Shown piece by piece: positions 17,234-28,545 of a DNA stretch of 64,000 nt (position 1 is its first letter; each line of letters starts with the position of its first letter). The DNA is from Pseudomonas baltica (GTDB lineage: Bacteria; Pseudomonadota; Gammaproteobacteria; Pseudomonadales; Pseudomonadaceae): assembly GCF_031880315.1 (NCBI RefSeq), contig NZ_CP134771.1, forward strand, positions 2,170,001-2,234,000, given 5' to 3'. The position numbers and the translations under genes are program-made. Below the pieces are notes generated by a model. The model was given only the letters and a program-made list of their open reading frames with translations. It ran no database searches and was not told the origin of the DNA.

Positions 17234-18664
17234 TCATATCTGCAACTTGGTGCGCAATGCCTGGGCATAGGCCTGCCACTGTTGCAATACAGCCTGCTGC
17301 TCGCCATCAGCACGGGGCAGCGCCTCCAGCATGGCCAGGTCGAACGCCTCCAGCGTATGAGGCGCCCCCGCCTGCGGACGGGTCAGGCGATCGCGACAGA
17401 ATGCCAGCCATGCCTCATGTTCAGCGCTATTCAAGGTATCGGCAAAGTTACGTGCCCGATAACGTTTGAGCAGCTCCGGCAAACGCCCGTCATCGAACAT
17501 CCAGCGCGACGAAGAAAGTGTTTCCGGTTCAGCCAATCGCAGCTGCTCGCATAGCCGACGGTCACGATCCCCAATAAATCCATCGTACAACTGCTGCTCG
17601 GGGTCTTCGACCGCATCGAACTTCTCGTCCTGATAAATCAATCCGAGATGCTCCTGCCAAACAGCCTGATGTTCGCGCAACGCGGCGGCCCGTGCTTCAT
17701 ACAACGGCAAGTTCAGTTGCAATCGCTCGATATTTTCAGGGCGCAACACACTGAGTGGCGCCAACACAGGGCAACGATTGATCTGTACCAACTTCAAAGG
17801 CACTGGCAGTTGCCCTTCTGGCAGGTCTTCGCTTCGGGTGTACAAGCGCGCCTTCAAAGAGTCGGCGCTGTCTTGCCACATGCCCTGCGGGTCCAGGTGC
17901 AAGTCGCAGACGATCAGGGCGTTGCGATTGCGCGGGTGCCAGGCCAGTGGCAATACCACCCCCAAGTAATGACGCGCCGCCGAGAAGCGCCCGGAAATAT
18001 GTACCAATGGCTGCAACAAGCGTATTTGCTCTTGCACTTTGTGTTTACTGCGCAACTCGAACAGCCATTGATATAACCGCGGCTGGCGATCGCGTACCCG
18101 TCGCGCCATGGCAATGGTCGCTCGAACATCCGACAAGGCATCGTGGGCCTGGCCATGTTCAAGGCCATTGGCCGCCGTCAACAGCTCCAACTTGAGACTG
18201 ACGCGGCCGTCATGCTGCGGCCATTCGATACCCTCGGGACGCAAGGCATAAGCGGTGCGCACCACGTCGATCAGGTCCCAGCGGCTGTTACCGCCCTGCC
18301 ACTCCCGCGCATAGGGATCGAAGAAGTTGCGATAAAGACTGTAACGGGTCATCTCATCATCGAAACGCAGGGTGTTGTAACCGGCCCCGCAGGTCCCCGG
18401 CGCCGAGAGTTCGGCATGCACCCGAGTCATGAACTCGGCTTCGCCCAGCCCGGACTCGGCCAGGCGCTGGGGGGTGATACCGGTGATCATGCAGGCCATG
18501 GGATGGGGCAGGATGTCGTCGCTGGGCCGACAGTAGAGATTGACCGGGGCGGCGATTTCGTTGAGGTCGACATCGGTACGAATACCCGCCACCTGCAACG
18601 GCCGGTCGCTGCGCGGGTTGATACCGGTGGTTTCGTAGTCGTACCAGAAAATGCTCGTGGTCAC
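17234..18664 (-). CDS. sbcB: Exodeoxyribonuclease I
   Basis: 3'-to-5' single-strand DNA exonuclease used in mismatch repair and recombination. The 476-residue protein matches E. coli ExoI in length. It has the DEDDh motif I FWYDYETTG (Asp9, Glu11) and ExoIII HDALSDVRAT, plus the SH3-like and C-terminal domains typical of ExoI. The start is GTG at 18664, with AGGA 7 bases upstream, directly before the conserved TTSIFWYDYET. The open frame runs further upstream without conserved sequence. It is divergent from the MoxR-type operon, with 134 bp between starts. Confidence 0.94.
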   Translation of the reverse strand: MTTSIFWYDYETTGINPRSDRPLQVAGIRTDVDLNEIAAPVNLYCRPSDDILPHPMACMITGITPQRLAESGLGEAEFMTRVHAELSAPGTCGAGYNTLRFDDEMTRYSLYRNFFDPYAREWQGGNSRWDLIDVVRTAYALRPEGIEWPQHDGRVSLKLELLTAANGLEHGQAHDALSDVRATIAMARRVRDRQPRLYQWLFELRSKHKVQEQIRLLQPLVHISGRFSAARHYLGVVLPLAWHPRNRNALIVCDLHLDPQGMWQDSADSLKARLYTRSEDLPEGQLPVPLKLVQINRCPVLAPLSVLRPENIERLQLNLPLYEARAAALREHQAVWQEHLGLIYQDEKFDAVEDPEQQLYDGFIGDRDRRLCEQLRLAEPETLSSSRWMFDDGRLPELLKRYRARNFADTLNSAEHEAWLAFCRDRLTRPQAGAPHTLEAFDLAMLEALPRADGEQQAVLQQWQAYAQALRTKLQI

Positions 18665-18798
18665 GGGGTGGTCCTGTACAAAGTTTGCGGGAATTCTAGG
18701 CTTTGCCCGGTGACAGGGCCAGCGGGCGCTGGGCAGCGGGCGCGCAGACAGGTATCGTCGGTGACTTGAGTGCCCTCTGCGCAGACGCCAAGACTCCG

Positions 18799-19524
18799 AT
18801 GCCCCAGACTTCAGCAACGCCAAGGAATGCAACGCTGCCCCTGGATACCCGCCAGGCGGTGGAAACCCCCGAGGGGATCGATTTGATCCTGAGGCCGGCC
18901 GGGCTGGTGGTCCGGGCCATCGCGTTCAGCATCGACCTGCTGATTCGCGGCGCCTTGCTGATCGGCCTGTATTTCTTGCTGGACGCCTTGGGCGAGTTTG
19001 GCATGGGCCTGGGTGCCTTGCTGTTGTTTCTGCTCAACTGGTGGTACATGGTGCTGTTCGAAGTACTCAATCAAGGACGTACACCGGGCAAGCAATGGAT
19101 GAAGCTCGCGGTGGTCATGGAAGACGGCACCGCCGTGGGCTGGTCGGCGTCGCTGATTCGCAATCTGCTGCGCGTCGTCGACCTGCTGCCCCTCGGCTAT
19201 TGCCTGGGTGCGCTGTGCTGCCTGTATCAGCCGGCTTTTCGACGCCTCGGAGACCTCGCGGCGGGCAGTATGGTGGTCTACCAGGATCAGCCACCCAGCC
19301 CGGCACCGCCCCGGCTGGCTGCCGCGCCACTGCTGCCGACCTTTACCCTGACACTGGCCGATCAGCGCGCGATCCTGGGTTTCGCCGAACGCCAGGAGCA
19401 ACTGAGCCGTGCCCGCGCCGATGAACTGGCAATCATTCTGGCCGAACCGCTGGGCGTCAGCTCGGCGTCCCTCGCCCGCACCCGGCTCGACAGCCTGGCA
19501 CAGGGCTTGTTGGGGCCGACATGA
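18799..19524 (+). CDS. RDD-family membrane protein
   Basis: First gene of the MoxR-type operon. The 241-residue protein has an N-terminal RDD domain with two to three helices (LILRPAGLVVRAIAFSIDLLIRG, then the second Arg-Asp signature in GRTPGKQWMKLAVV and RRLGDLAAGSMVVY), followed by a cytoplasmic tail of about 80 residues. RDD proteins are proposed transporters or membrane anchors; no substrate is known. The ATG at 18799 was chosen just before the conserved body; an ATG at 18703 would add 32 residues. It overlaps the next gene by ATGA. Confidence 0.78.
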   Translation: MPQTSATPRNATLPLDTRQAVETPEGIDLILRPAGLVVRAIAFSIDLLIRGALLIGLYFLLDALGEFGMGLGALLLFLLNWWYMVLFEVLNQGRTPGKQWMKLAVVMEDGTAVGWSASLIRNLLRVVDLLPLGYCLGALCCLYQPAFRRLGDLAAGSMVVYQDQPPSPAPPRLAAAPLLPTFTLTLADQRAILGFAERQEQLSRARADELAIILAEPLGVSSASLARTRLDSLAQGLLGPT

Positions 19525-20501
19525 AACAGCAGCCTTTCGAAACTCGCCATCAACCACTCTGGCAAGCCTTCAGCCTGCGCCTTAAGGCCTTGGAGAGCGG
19601 CAAGGCACGCACCGCCCACAGCGAGGGTTTCAGCCACGACTATCGGCGCCTGTGCCAACATCTGGCGCTGGCCCGTTCGCGCGGCTACAGCAGCCGCCTG
19701 GTCGACCACCTGGAGCAGTTGGTGCTGCGTGGCCATCGCCAGCTCTACCGCCACCGCAGCCAGGTTGGCACGCAGATAGTCGCCTTCGTGCTGGCCGACT
19801 TCCCTCGCCAGGTGCGCAGCCAATGGCGCCTGGTACTGCTGGCCGGGCTGCTGCTGGGGCTGACGCTGTTGGGCTCGGCGCTGTGGATCTACTGCTGCCC
19901 GGAACAAGTCTACAGCCTGCTCGACCCGGCCCAGGTCAGCGCCATGGAGCATCAATATGATCCGCAACTGAGTCGTCTGGGCCTAGGTGCCGAGCGCCCT
20001 GCTGCTCAGGACTGGCAGATGTTCGGCTTTTACGTGATGAACAACGTCGGCATTGCCTTCCAGACGTTCGCCGGCGGCTTGCTCGCGGGCCTGGGCAGTG
20101 TGTTTTTCCTGATGTTCAATGGTTTGACCATCGGCGCCGCTGCGGGCCATCTCACCCACATCGGCTCGGGCCAGACCTTCTGGTCGTTCGTGATCGGCCA
20201 CAGTGCGTTCGAACTGCCCGCCATTGTGTTGGCCGGCGCCGCCGGGCTGGGCATCGGCTGGGCGCTGATCGCCCCGGGGCGGCTTACCCGCGGCGAGGCA
20301 TTGCGGGTGGCCGCCAAAGCCAGCATGCAGCTGGTCTACGGCGCCTTGTTGATGCTCCTGCTCGCAGCATTCGTCGAGGCGTACTGGTCGGCCAAGACGG
20401 CCATAGCGCCCGCGTTGAAATATGCCGTAGGGGCCACGCTGTGGCTGTTGCTGATGCTTTACTTGAGCCGTGCCGGCCGAGGTCAGCATGCAGCTGAATG
20501 A
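19521..20501 (+). CDS. SpoIIM-like (stage II sporulation protein M family) membrane protein
   Basis: A 326-residue integral membrane protein of the SpoIIM/DUF95 family. A soluble N-terminal helical part (1-100) is followed by about five to six helices; conserved segments include FYVMNNVGIAFQTFAGGLLAGLGS and IGHSAFELPAIVLAGAAGL, which match the family's N-N and H-x-x-x-E/P regions. In a non-sporulating Pseudomonas its role is unknown. It starts inside the stop of the RDD gene (ATGA) and overlaps the next gene by 14 bp, so the products are probably made together. Confidence 0.82.
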   Translation: MKQQPFETRHQPLWQAFSLRLKALESGKARTAHSEGFSHDYRRLCQHLALARSRGYSSRLVDHLEQLVLRGHRQLYRHRSQVGTQIVAFVLADFPRQVRSQWRLVLLAGLLLGLTLLGSALWIYCCPEQVYSLLDPAQVSAMEHQYDPQLSRLGLGAERPAAQDWQMFGFYVMNNVGIAFQTFAGGLLAGLGSVFFLMFNGLTIGAAAGHLTHIGSGQTFWSFVIGHSAFELPAIVLAGAAGLGIGWALIAPGRLTRGEALRVAAKASMQLVYGALLMLLLAAFVEAYWSAKTAIAPALKYAVGATLWLLLMLYLSRAGRGQHAAE

Positions 20502-22158
20502 AACCACCCTGGTCATCCGCCCGCGCAATCCATGGGAAGCCATCGACCTCGGCGTACTGCTCGCGGCGCGGCACTGGCGCCTGTTACTGAGCAGCTGGGC
20601 GATCGCCACCGTGCCGTTGTTCGCGCTGCTGACGCTGCTGCTGTGGGATCACCCGAGCATCGTCATTGCCCTGATCTGGTGGCTCAAGCCCGCTTTCGAG
20701 CGCTTGCCGCTGCACATTCTCGCGCAGTCGCTGTTCGGGGCCGCGCCCAGCGTACGCCAGGCTTTACGCCAATGGGTGCGCCTGCTGCGCCCGCAACTGG
20801 TGGCCAGCCTGACCTGGCGGCGCTTGAGCCTGAGCCGCAGTTTTACCCTGCCGGTGCTGCAACTCGAAGGCCTGGGCGGCCAACAGCGTTTGCGCCGCCT
20901 GGCAGTGTTACGCCGTCAGAACGGTGGCGCCGCGCGCTGGCTGACGCTGGTGGGCATTCATCTGGAATTGATCCTGAGCCTGGGCGCCGTGGGCTTGCTG
21001 TACATGCTCACGCCCCATGCCTTCAGCTCTTTCGCCGACCAGCAACTGGTACTCGATGCGAAGTATGTCGAAGCGCCCTGGCTGATCCACCTGCGCAACG
21101 CCTTCTATGTAGTGATCCTGCTGATCTGGGAGCCGATCTACGTGGCCTGTGGCTTTACCCTCTACCTCAATCGGCGCACCGTACTTGAAGCCTGGGACAT
21201 CGAGTTGCAGTTCCGGCGCTTGCGCCAGCGCCTCACCAGCGGCGTCGGCAAAACCCCAGCCCTGCTGGCGACACTGGCAGTGCTGACCGCCCTGACCAAT
21301 CCTAGCCACGAAGCCTGGGCGCAACCCGTCCCGCTGATGACCATTCCAGCGTCGACGGCCCCCTCCCAGGCAGCGGCGCCGACGCCCTTGAACCCGACGC
21401 CCCTGACCACGGTGCCTTTGCCCCCCTCGCCGCTGGCCCCGGCTGACACCGTCGCTGGCCCGCAAAGCCCGCGCCTGCTGCACCAGGCGCTGACCAGCGA
21501 GGTAGCGCGGCAGACGGCGCAGTCCATCGTGCAGGCGCCGCCGTTCAAGAACATGCAGACCGTCAATCGCTGGCGCTGGAAATCCGACGACAACAACGAC
21601 ACCCACCTGCCCGCGGCAACGCTGACACCGCACTTGCCCGTCTGGCCGCAACGGCTGGCCAAGGTCGTCGAGGTGCTGCTGTGGGGGCTATTGCTGGCGC
21701 TGGCGATCCTACTGGTGTGGCGTCGGCGCGAATGGCTGGCGACCCTGGTCAGCCGTCTGCAGGCAGGACGCAAGCCTCGCCCTGTTGCCAGTCTGGTACA
21801 GCATCAGGCAATCGTGTCCGACAGCGTGCTGCCCCTGGACATCGCGGCCACCGCCGAACAGTTGTGGGCGAGCCAGCCACGGGAAGCCTTGAGCCTGTTG
21901 TACCGCGGGTTGCTGTCGCGCCTGCAGACCGATCATCATCTGCTGCTACGCAGCGCTGACACCGAGGGCCAGGTGCTCGCCCAGGTCGTCCGCCTGCGAC
22001 AGCCTGCGCTGGAAGACTTCAGCCGTCGCCTGACCCAGCATTGGCAGGCCCTCGCTTATGGCCACCGGCCAGTCACGATCATCCAGCAACAGCAATTGCT
22101 GGCCGACTGGCGAGCGCTGTTCGACAAGCCGAGTCACGACAAGAAGGTACAGGCATGA
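20488..22158 (+). CDS. DUF4129-domain membrane protein
   Basis: A 556-residue membrane protein. Several N-terminal helices lie in residues 1-250; a Pro/Ala/Thr-rich linker follows (about 285-330, e.g. PTPLTTVPLPPSPLAP), presumably periplasmic; then one helix (LLWGLLLALAILLVW, near 400) and a C-terminal DUF4129 domain (AEQLWASQPREALSLLYRGLLSRL; ALEDFSRRLTQHWQALAYG). DUF4129 also occurs at the end of membrane transglutaminase-like proteins, but no transglutaminase core is seen here. The ATG at 20488 has GAGG 5 bases upstream. It overlaps both neighbours, so translational coupling is likely. Confidence 0.8.
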   Translation: MQLNETTLVIRPRNPWEAIDLGVLLAARHWRLLLSSWAIATVPLFALLTLLLWDHPSIVIALIWWLKPAFERLPLHILAQSLFGAAPSVRQALRQWVRLLRPQLVASLTWRRLSLSRSFTLPVLQLEGLGGQQRLRRLAVLRRQNGGAARWLTLVGIHLELILSLGAVGLLYMLTPHAFSSFADQQLVLDAKYVEAPWLIHLRNAFYVVILLIWEPIYVACGFTLYLNRRTVLEAWDIELQFRRLRQRLTSGVGKTPALLATLAVLTALTNPSHEAWAQPVPLMTIPASTAPSQAAAPTPLNPTPLTTVPLPPSPLAPADTVAGPQSPRLLHQALTSEVARQTAQSIVQAPPFKNMQTVNRWRWKSDDNNDTHLPAATLTPHLPVWPQRLAKVVEVLLWGLLLALAILLVWRRREWLATLVSRLQAGRKPRPVASLVQHQAIVSDSVLPLDIAATAEQLWASQPREALSLLYRGLLSRLQTDHHLLLRSADTEGQVLAQVVRLRQPALEDFSRRLTQHWQALAYGHRPVTIIQQQQLLADWRALFDKPSHDKKVQA

Positions 22159-23326
22159 GCAGCTCGGCCTGGCGATCGCAGCCACGCTATCTGATAGTGA
22201 CGCTAATGCTTGCCCTGGCGTTGCTCGCCCTGGGCATCTACCTGTCCCTGCATCTGGAGCGCTACAGCGAAACCGTCGACAAGGGCGCCGCCCCTGCAGT
22301 AGCCGCCAACCCGTACCTGGCAGCGCAGAGCTTCCTGCGCCAACGCGGCTTGCGGGTCGATCAGGCCAACCGCCTCGACATCCTGCCGCGCCTGCCCGCG
22401 GCCACCACCAGCCTGTTGCTGCTGGGCGATCGCAGTCGCATGACACCCCGCCAGGCCGAGCAAGTCCTCGCCTGGGTGCGCCAGGGCGGGCGCCTGCTGT
22501 TCGTCGCCGAAGCGCTCTGGGACGAGCGCAAGGGCCGCAGCGGCGATCTGCTGCTTGACCGCCTGCAACTGCGCCAATATGAGACCCGCAAGCTGCCGCC
22601 CGCCGAGCCGACCGACGATCCCTATCCGCGCCTGACCAAGCTGTATCTGGACAACGAAGAGGCGCCGGCGTACTTCAGCTTCAATCCGGCCTTCCACCTC
22701 GAAGACCCCACCGACATCACTCGCTCGTGGGCCAACAGCAGCGATTCCACCCACCTGATGCAGCTGGACTACGGCGCCGGGCTGATCACCGTGGTCACCG
22801 ATGCCGATCTATGGCGCAACTCTTCGCTGATTCGCTACGACAACGCCTGGCTGCTCTGGTACCTGAACCAGAACCGCGACGTGGCGCTGATCTACCAGAC
22901 CGAGCACGACACGCTGGCCAACCAGCTGTGGCGCTATTTCCCACAAGCTCTGACGCTGTCGCTGGTGTGGCTGCTGCTGTTTGCCTGGTACAGCGGCGCG
23001 CGCCATGGCCCGGTTAGCCAGCCCGCGCCCTTGGCGCGCCGACAACTGCGCGAATACCTGCACGCCAGCGCCCAATTCATGCTCCGCCACGGTGGCCATC
23101 AGCGCCTGCTGCGCAGCCTGCAGCACGACATCGTGCGCCGCGCGCGCCAGCGTCATCCTGGCTTCGAACGCCTGCCCATCGCCGAGCAATGGCACGTCCT
23201 GGCCCGGCTGACCGGCGAAACTCCCAGCGCGGTGGGCCAGGCCTTGCGCCCGCGTCCGGCGCAAAAGATGTCCCAAAGCGAATTCACCCGCCAAGTGGGC
23301 TATTTGCAACGCATCAGGAATGCCCT

Positions 23327-23330
<4 letters not shown>
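22155..23330 (+). CDS. DUF4350-domain membrane protein
   Basis: A 391-residue protein with an N-terminal helix (LIVTLMLALALLALGIYLSL), a large domain with a GATase/ThuA-like fold typical of DUF4350 (LLLLGDRSRMTPRQAEQVLAWVRQGGRLLFV), a second helix near 270-290 (ALTLSLVWLLLFAW) and a basic cytoplasmic C-terminus. The function is not established; it is a standard partner of MoxR ATPases. It overlaps its upstream and downstream genes by ATGA. Confidence 0.8.
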
Positions 23331-24559
<1,229 letters not shown>

Positions 24560-24569
24560 GGCGCCGCCC

Positions 24570-25907
24570 ATGCTGATCCGCCCCGCCCGCCGACTGCTCG
24601 CCTGGCTGCTTGTGCCCCTGCTGGTGCTGATATCGATAGGCAGCGCCAAGGCCCTGGGCTGGCTGGACGAAACCACCATGGATGCGGTCGTCTGGAGCGC
24701 GCTCGTGCTATTGCTGCTGGCGGCCTTGGGCGATGCCTTGTGGCTGGCACGCCTGCCCTCGCCCCTTGCCACCCGCCGGCTGCCCGCAAGCCTGGCGTTG
24801 GCGCGGTGGGCCGAGGTCGAGCTGACCCTGCAGCCTGCGGGCAAACGCCCACTGCAGGTCAGCGTCTTCGATCACGTGCCCCCCGGCCTGCAGTTCGAGG
24901 GCTTGCCCCGCGCGGTGACCTTGCAACCGGAACAATCCACTCGCGTGAGTTACCGCATCTGCCCACAACGACGCGGCCCCCAGCCTTTCAGCCACTGCGA
25001 GGTGGAGCTGCTTAGCCCCTTGGGGCTTTGGCGCCAGGCACGGGCGTTGCCCCTCGCCGACCAGCCGCGCGTGTACCCCGACTTCGCCGGCCTGCAAGGC
25101 GATCGCCTGTCAGCCGTGGACAGCTGGCTGAATCAACTGGGCGTACGCCAGCAACCGCGCCGCGGTCAGGGCATGGAGTTCAATCAACTGCGTGAACTGC
25201 GCGACGGCGACAGCCTGCGCCAGATCGACTGGAAGGCAACGGCGCGGCACAGCCGACCGATCGTGCGCGAATATGAAGACGAGCGAGACCAGCAAATCAT
25301 CTTCCTGCTCGACTGCGGTCGGCGCATGCGCAGCCAGGACGACAGCCTCAGCCATTTCGACCACGCCCTCAACGCCTGTCTGCTGCTCAGTCACGTGGCG
25401 CTGCGTCAGGGCGACGCGGTCGGCCTGCTGACTTTCGCCAGCGAGCCGCGGCGCTTCGTACCGCCGCAAAAAGGCCAACGCCAACTCAACGTCCTGCTCG
25501 ATGCCGTCCACGACCTCGAAACCTCTCGGCACCAGGCCGACTTCAGCGAAGCCGCTCGCCAGTTACTGCAGCGCCAGCGCCGTCGCGCTTTGGTGGTACT
25601 GGTCAGCAACCTGGGTGACGAAGACGACGAACAACTGCTCAGCGCCGTCAAGCAGATCGGGCGCTACCATCGAGTATTGGTCGCCAGCCTGCGCGAAGGC
25701 GTACTGGATCAGATCCGGGAAGCGCCACTGCACACCTGGCAGCAGGCACTGGATTACTGCGGGGCGGTGGATTATCTGCAGACTCGCGACACGCTTAACG
25801 ACAGCCTCAAGGCCCACGGCGTGGCGCTCATGGACGCCAGACCAGCCGAGCTGGGGGCTGGACTGATCAGCCGGTATCTGAGCTGGAAGAAAGCCGGACT
25901 GCTATAG
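24570..25907 (+). CDS. DUF58 (VWA-like) protein, MoxR partner
   Basis: A 445-residue protein with two N-terminal helices (LLVPLLVLISIGSAKAL and ALVLLLLAALGDALWLA), a beta-rich domain and the DUF58 signature LRELRDGDSLRQIDWKATARHSRPIVREYEDE, leading into a von Willebrand A-like fold (QQIIFLLDCGRRM). Genes of this type are nearly always next to moxR. The ATG at 24570 has GAGG 8 bases upstream. It is the last gene of the six-gene operon and converges on the PilZ gene with an 18-bp gap. Confidence 0.9.
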   Translation: MLIRPARRLLAWLLVPLLVLISIGSAKALGWLDETTMDAVVWSALVLLLLAALGDALWLARLPSPLATRRLPASLALARWAEVELTLQPAGKRPLQVSVFDHVPPGLQFEGLPRAVTLQPEQSTRVSYRICPQRRGPQPFSHCEVELLSPLGLWRQARALPLADQPRVYPDFAGLQGDRLSAVDSWLNQLGVRQQPRRGQGMEFNQLRELRDGDSLRQIDWKATARHSRPIVREYEDERDQQIIFLLDCGRRMRSQDDSLSHFDHALNACLLLSHVALRQGDAVGLLTFASEPRRFVPPQKGQRQLNVLLDAVHDLETSRHQADFSEAARQLLQRQRRRALVVLVSNLGDEDDEQLLSAVKQIGRYHRVLVASLREGVLDQIREAPLHTWQQALDYCGAVDYLQTRDTLNDSLKAHGVALMDARPAELGAGLISRYLSWKKAGLL

Positions 25908-25925
25908 CGGCTCGGCAAGCACCAA

Positions 25926-26285
25926 TCAGGCGGAGGCGCTCATGGGGCGAAAGCTGAAATACCCGCGCAGGGCGCTGACCAACTGCTCGTATTCCGGGGG
26001 CGTGCTGACCAGCTTGAACCCGGAGTCGTAGTTGCCAGGCGTGGCATCCTCGCGGGACCACAGGCAATGGGCATCGAGATCGATGAGCTTCACGCTGCCA
26101 TCATTCTCGGGCACCTTGATCTGCAAGGCGAACACGGGCCCTACCAGCAATGGCAACTGGCTGATGAGCATCAGCCCGGTTTCCGAGACATTGCCCAGGT
26201 AGCCCATGGGCTGGTCGGTATGACGGTTGAAGACTTTCAGAAAATACGGCAACTGATGTCGTTCGATTCGGCGTTCGATAAACAT
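25926..26285 (-). CDS. PilZ-domain protein
   Basis: Putative c-di-GMP receptor of 119 residues. The PilZ pattern RRIERHQ (RxxxR-type arm) at residues 5-11 and the later D/NxSxxG-like NVSETGLML near 35-43 are both present. The ATG at 26285 starts right at the conserved MFIERRIERHQ; an upstream TTG at 26360, with AGGA close by, would add 25 residues without conserved content. Its target is unknown. A c-di-GMP-making GGDEF protein (31.0-32.1 kb) and the c-di-GMP-degrading BifA (48.2-50.3 kb) are also in the window. Confidence 0.82.
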   Translation of the reverse strand: MFIERRIERHQLPYFLKVFNRHTDQPMGYLGNVSETGLMLISQLPLLVGPVFALQIKVPENDGSVKLIDLDAHCLWSREDATPGNYDSGFKLVSTPPEYEQLVSALRGYFSFRPMSASA

Positions 26286-26420
26286 GCTCGCGTCACTGTG
26301 TTGGGGGTCTGAATAGTAAAGTGGACCATACGGCCCACCGAAAAGTGCAACCTCGGTCAATACATCCTGATAGAGAGACTAGCGCATAGCTAGCCTAATG
26401 CCATCTGCCAATGCAGCTCT

Positions 26421-26798
26421 CTAGTACGCCACTGGTCGGACTTGTACCGGGCTGCTGCCAGGACGATAGTGCCCCAGCTGCTCCAGCGTTACCAGTCGCG
26501 CCTGGGCGCGATAGGCATATTCGCTCTGCGGGAACTGGGTAATGATGTATTGATAGGTCTGGGCGGCATCGACGAACAGGTTCTGGCGCTCCAGGCATTG
26601 GCCTCGCAGCATCGACACCTCCGGCCATACATAAGGGCGCGCACGGCTGTCGCGGTCGACCTTGGACAATTCCAGTGTCACAGTCGCGCAATCACCCGAG
26701 TCGTAAGCTAGATAGGCTTTGTTCAGATGGGTGTTCATCGCATAGCGGGTGCAGCCCACCAGGCTGAGGGTGACGGCAAAAACGAGAAAAAGGCGCAT
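26421..26798 (-). CDS. Small TPR-like lipoprotein
   Basis: A 125-residue predicted outer membrane lipoprotein. The signal peptide MRLFLVFAVTLSLVGC ends in the lipobox LVGC (Cys16). The mature part is helical and TPR-like (NKAYLAYDSGDCATVTLELSKVD; AAQTYQYIITQFPQSEYAYRAQARL). The ATG at 26798 has AGGAG 7 bases upstream. The function is unknown; it is conserved in pseudomonads between the PilZ gene and pykA. Confidence 0.75.
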   Translation of the reverse strand: MRLFLVFAVTLSLVGCTRYAMNTHLNKAYLAYDSGDCATVTLELSKVDRDSRARPYVWPEVSMLRGQCLERQNLFVDAAQTYQYIITQFPQSEYAYRAQARLVTLEQLGHYRPGSSPVQVRPVAY

Positions 26799-26981
26799 GG
26801 GGGTTCTCCTGTACTTGGCAGTGTATCGACTCATCCGGGAAAAACTTCAGCCATAATGGCTCGTCAATTGCCGTTGCCCCACTTCCATCATCACAATCAA
26901 TGCCTCGTAGTGCAGCACAACAATGACTACAGGGCGATTGAGGAGTAGCCTTGCGCTGCGCTTCAATAAAGGAGTCAGTGC

Positions 26982-28433
26982 ATGACCGTTCGCCGTACAA
27001 AAATCGTTGCCACCCTTGGCCCTGCGAGCAACTCGCCGGAAGTGATCGAACAGTTGATTCTGGCTGGCCTGGATGTCGCCCGTCTGAATTTTTCCCATGG
27101 CACGCCAGACGAGCATAAGGCTCGCGCGCGCCTGATTCGCGAAATCGCGGCCAAGCACGGCCGGCATGTGGCGATTCTCGGTGACCTTCAGGGCCCGAAA
27201 ATCCGCATTGCCAAGTTCGCCAACAAGCGGATCGAGCTTAAAGTCGGTGACTTGTTCACCTTTTCCACCAGCCATCCGCTGACCGAAGGCACCCAGGAAG
27301 TCGTCGGTATCGACTACCCGGACCTGGTCAAGGACTGCGGCGTGGGCGACGAGCTGCTGCTCGACGATGGCCGCGTGGTCATGCGTGTCGAGACTGCGAC
27401 TGGCGATGCCCTGCATTGCTCGGTACTGGTCGGCGGCCCGCTGTCCGACCACAAAGGCATCAACCGCCGGGGTGGCGGCCTGACCGCGCCCGCCCTGACC
27501 GAAAAGGACAAGGCTGACATCAAGCTCGCTGCGGAAATGGAAGTCGATTACCTCGCGGTGTCCTTCCCCCGTGACGCTGCCGACATGGAATACGCCCGTC
27601 GCCTGCGTGACGAGTCCGGTGGCACTGCCTGGCTGGTGGCCAAGATCGAACGCGCCGAAGCGGTCGCCGACGACGAAGCCCTCGACGGCCTGATCAAGGC
27701 CAGCGATGCGGTCATGGTTGCCCGCGGCGACCTGGGTGTGGAAATCGGTGACGCCGAGCTCATTGGCATCCAGAAAAAGATCATCCAGCACGCCCGTCGC
27801 CACAACAAGGCGGTGATCGTTGCGACTCAGATGATGGAGTCGATGATCCAGAACCCGATGCCGACCCGTGCCGAAGTGTCCGACGTCGCCAATGCCGTGC
27901 TGGACAACACCGACGCCGTGATGCTGTCGGCTGAAAGCGCTGCAGGTTCGTACCCGATCGAAGCGGTTCAGGCCATGGCCCGTGTTTGCCTGGGCGCCGA
28001 AAAGCACCCTACCGGCAAGAAATCCAGCCACCGCCTGTACACCGAGTTCACCCGTCCGGACGAAAGCATCGCGTTGGCGGCCATGTACACGGCCAACCAC
28101 CTCAAGGGCGTCAAGGCCATCATCGCCCTGACCGAGAGCGGCTACACTCCGTTGATCATGTCGCGCCTGCGTTCCTCGGTGCCGATCTACGCGTTCTCGC
28201 CGCTCCGTGGCACCCAGGCCCGCGCGGCCATGTTTCGCGGCGTGTACCCGGTGGCTTTCGATCCGTCGTCGATGCCCCACAGCGAAGTCAGCCAGGCAGC
28301 GGTCAACGAGCTGCTCAAGCGTGGCGTGGTCGAGCCAGGCGATTGGGTGATCCTCACCAAGGGTGATACCTATCACACGATCGGTGGCACCAATGGCATG
28401 AAGATCCTCCACGTGGGTGACAAGTTGGATTGA
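26982..28433 (+). CDS. pykA: Pyruvate kinase II
   Basis: Converts PEP and ADP to pyruvate and ATP. The 483-residue protein has the substrate and metal block RRTKIVATLGPAS at the N-terminus, the active-site signature with the catalytic Lys (AWLVAKIERAEA), and MMESMIQNPMPTRAEVSDVANAVLDNTDAVMLSAESA. The C-terminal domain is intact. By length and its surroundings (the gene order after moxR/DUF58/PilZ is that of P. aeruginosa pykA) it is the PykA form rather than PykF. Monocistronic. Confidence 0.95.
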   Translation: MTVRRTKIVATLGPASNSPEVIEQLILAGLDVARLNFSHGTPDEHKARARLIREIAAKHGRHVAILGDLQGPKIRIAKFANKRIELKVGDLFTFSTSHPLTEGTQEVVGIDYPDLVKDCGVGDELLLDDGRVVMRVETATGDALHCSVLVGGPLSDHKGINRRGGGLTAPALTEKDKADIKLAAEMEVDYLAVSFPRDAADMEYARRLRDESGGTAWLVAKIERAEAVADDEALDGLIKASDAVMVARGDLGVEIGDAELIGIQKKIIQHARRHNKAVIVATQMMESMIQNPMPTRAEVSDVANAVLDNTDAVMLSAESAAGSYPIEAVQAMARVCLGAEKHPTGKKSSHRLYTEFTRPDESIALAAMYTANHLKGVKAIIALTESGYTPLIMSRLRSSVPIYAFSPLRGTQARAAMFRGVYPVAFDPSSMPHSEVSQAAVNELLKRGVVEPGDWVILTKGDTYHTIGGTNGMKILHVGDKLD

Positions 28434-28453
28434 TGCACATGCTGTAACGAAAG

Positions 28454-28488
28454 AAGCCCTGACGCGTGAGTGTCAGGGCTTTTTTCTT
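28454..28488. terminator. Terminator after pykA
   Basis: Stem AAGCCCTGAC (28454-28463) / GTCAGGGCTT (28472-28481), an 8-base loop and a run of T residues at 28480-28484. Confidence 0.9.
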
Positions 28489-28545
28489 TTTGGCCCGCTG
28501 GCTTGGGAGTTTGGGATTTGGGTGTTCTGCTTTCGAGTCGGCCAC

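Noticed and set aside
26847..28412. Long open frame antisense to pykA (about 520 codons)
   Set aside because: Shadow of the codon bias of pykA: the composition (His/Gly/Asp/Val-rich, no domain) is typical of antisense frames in GC-rich genes.
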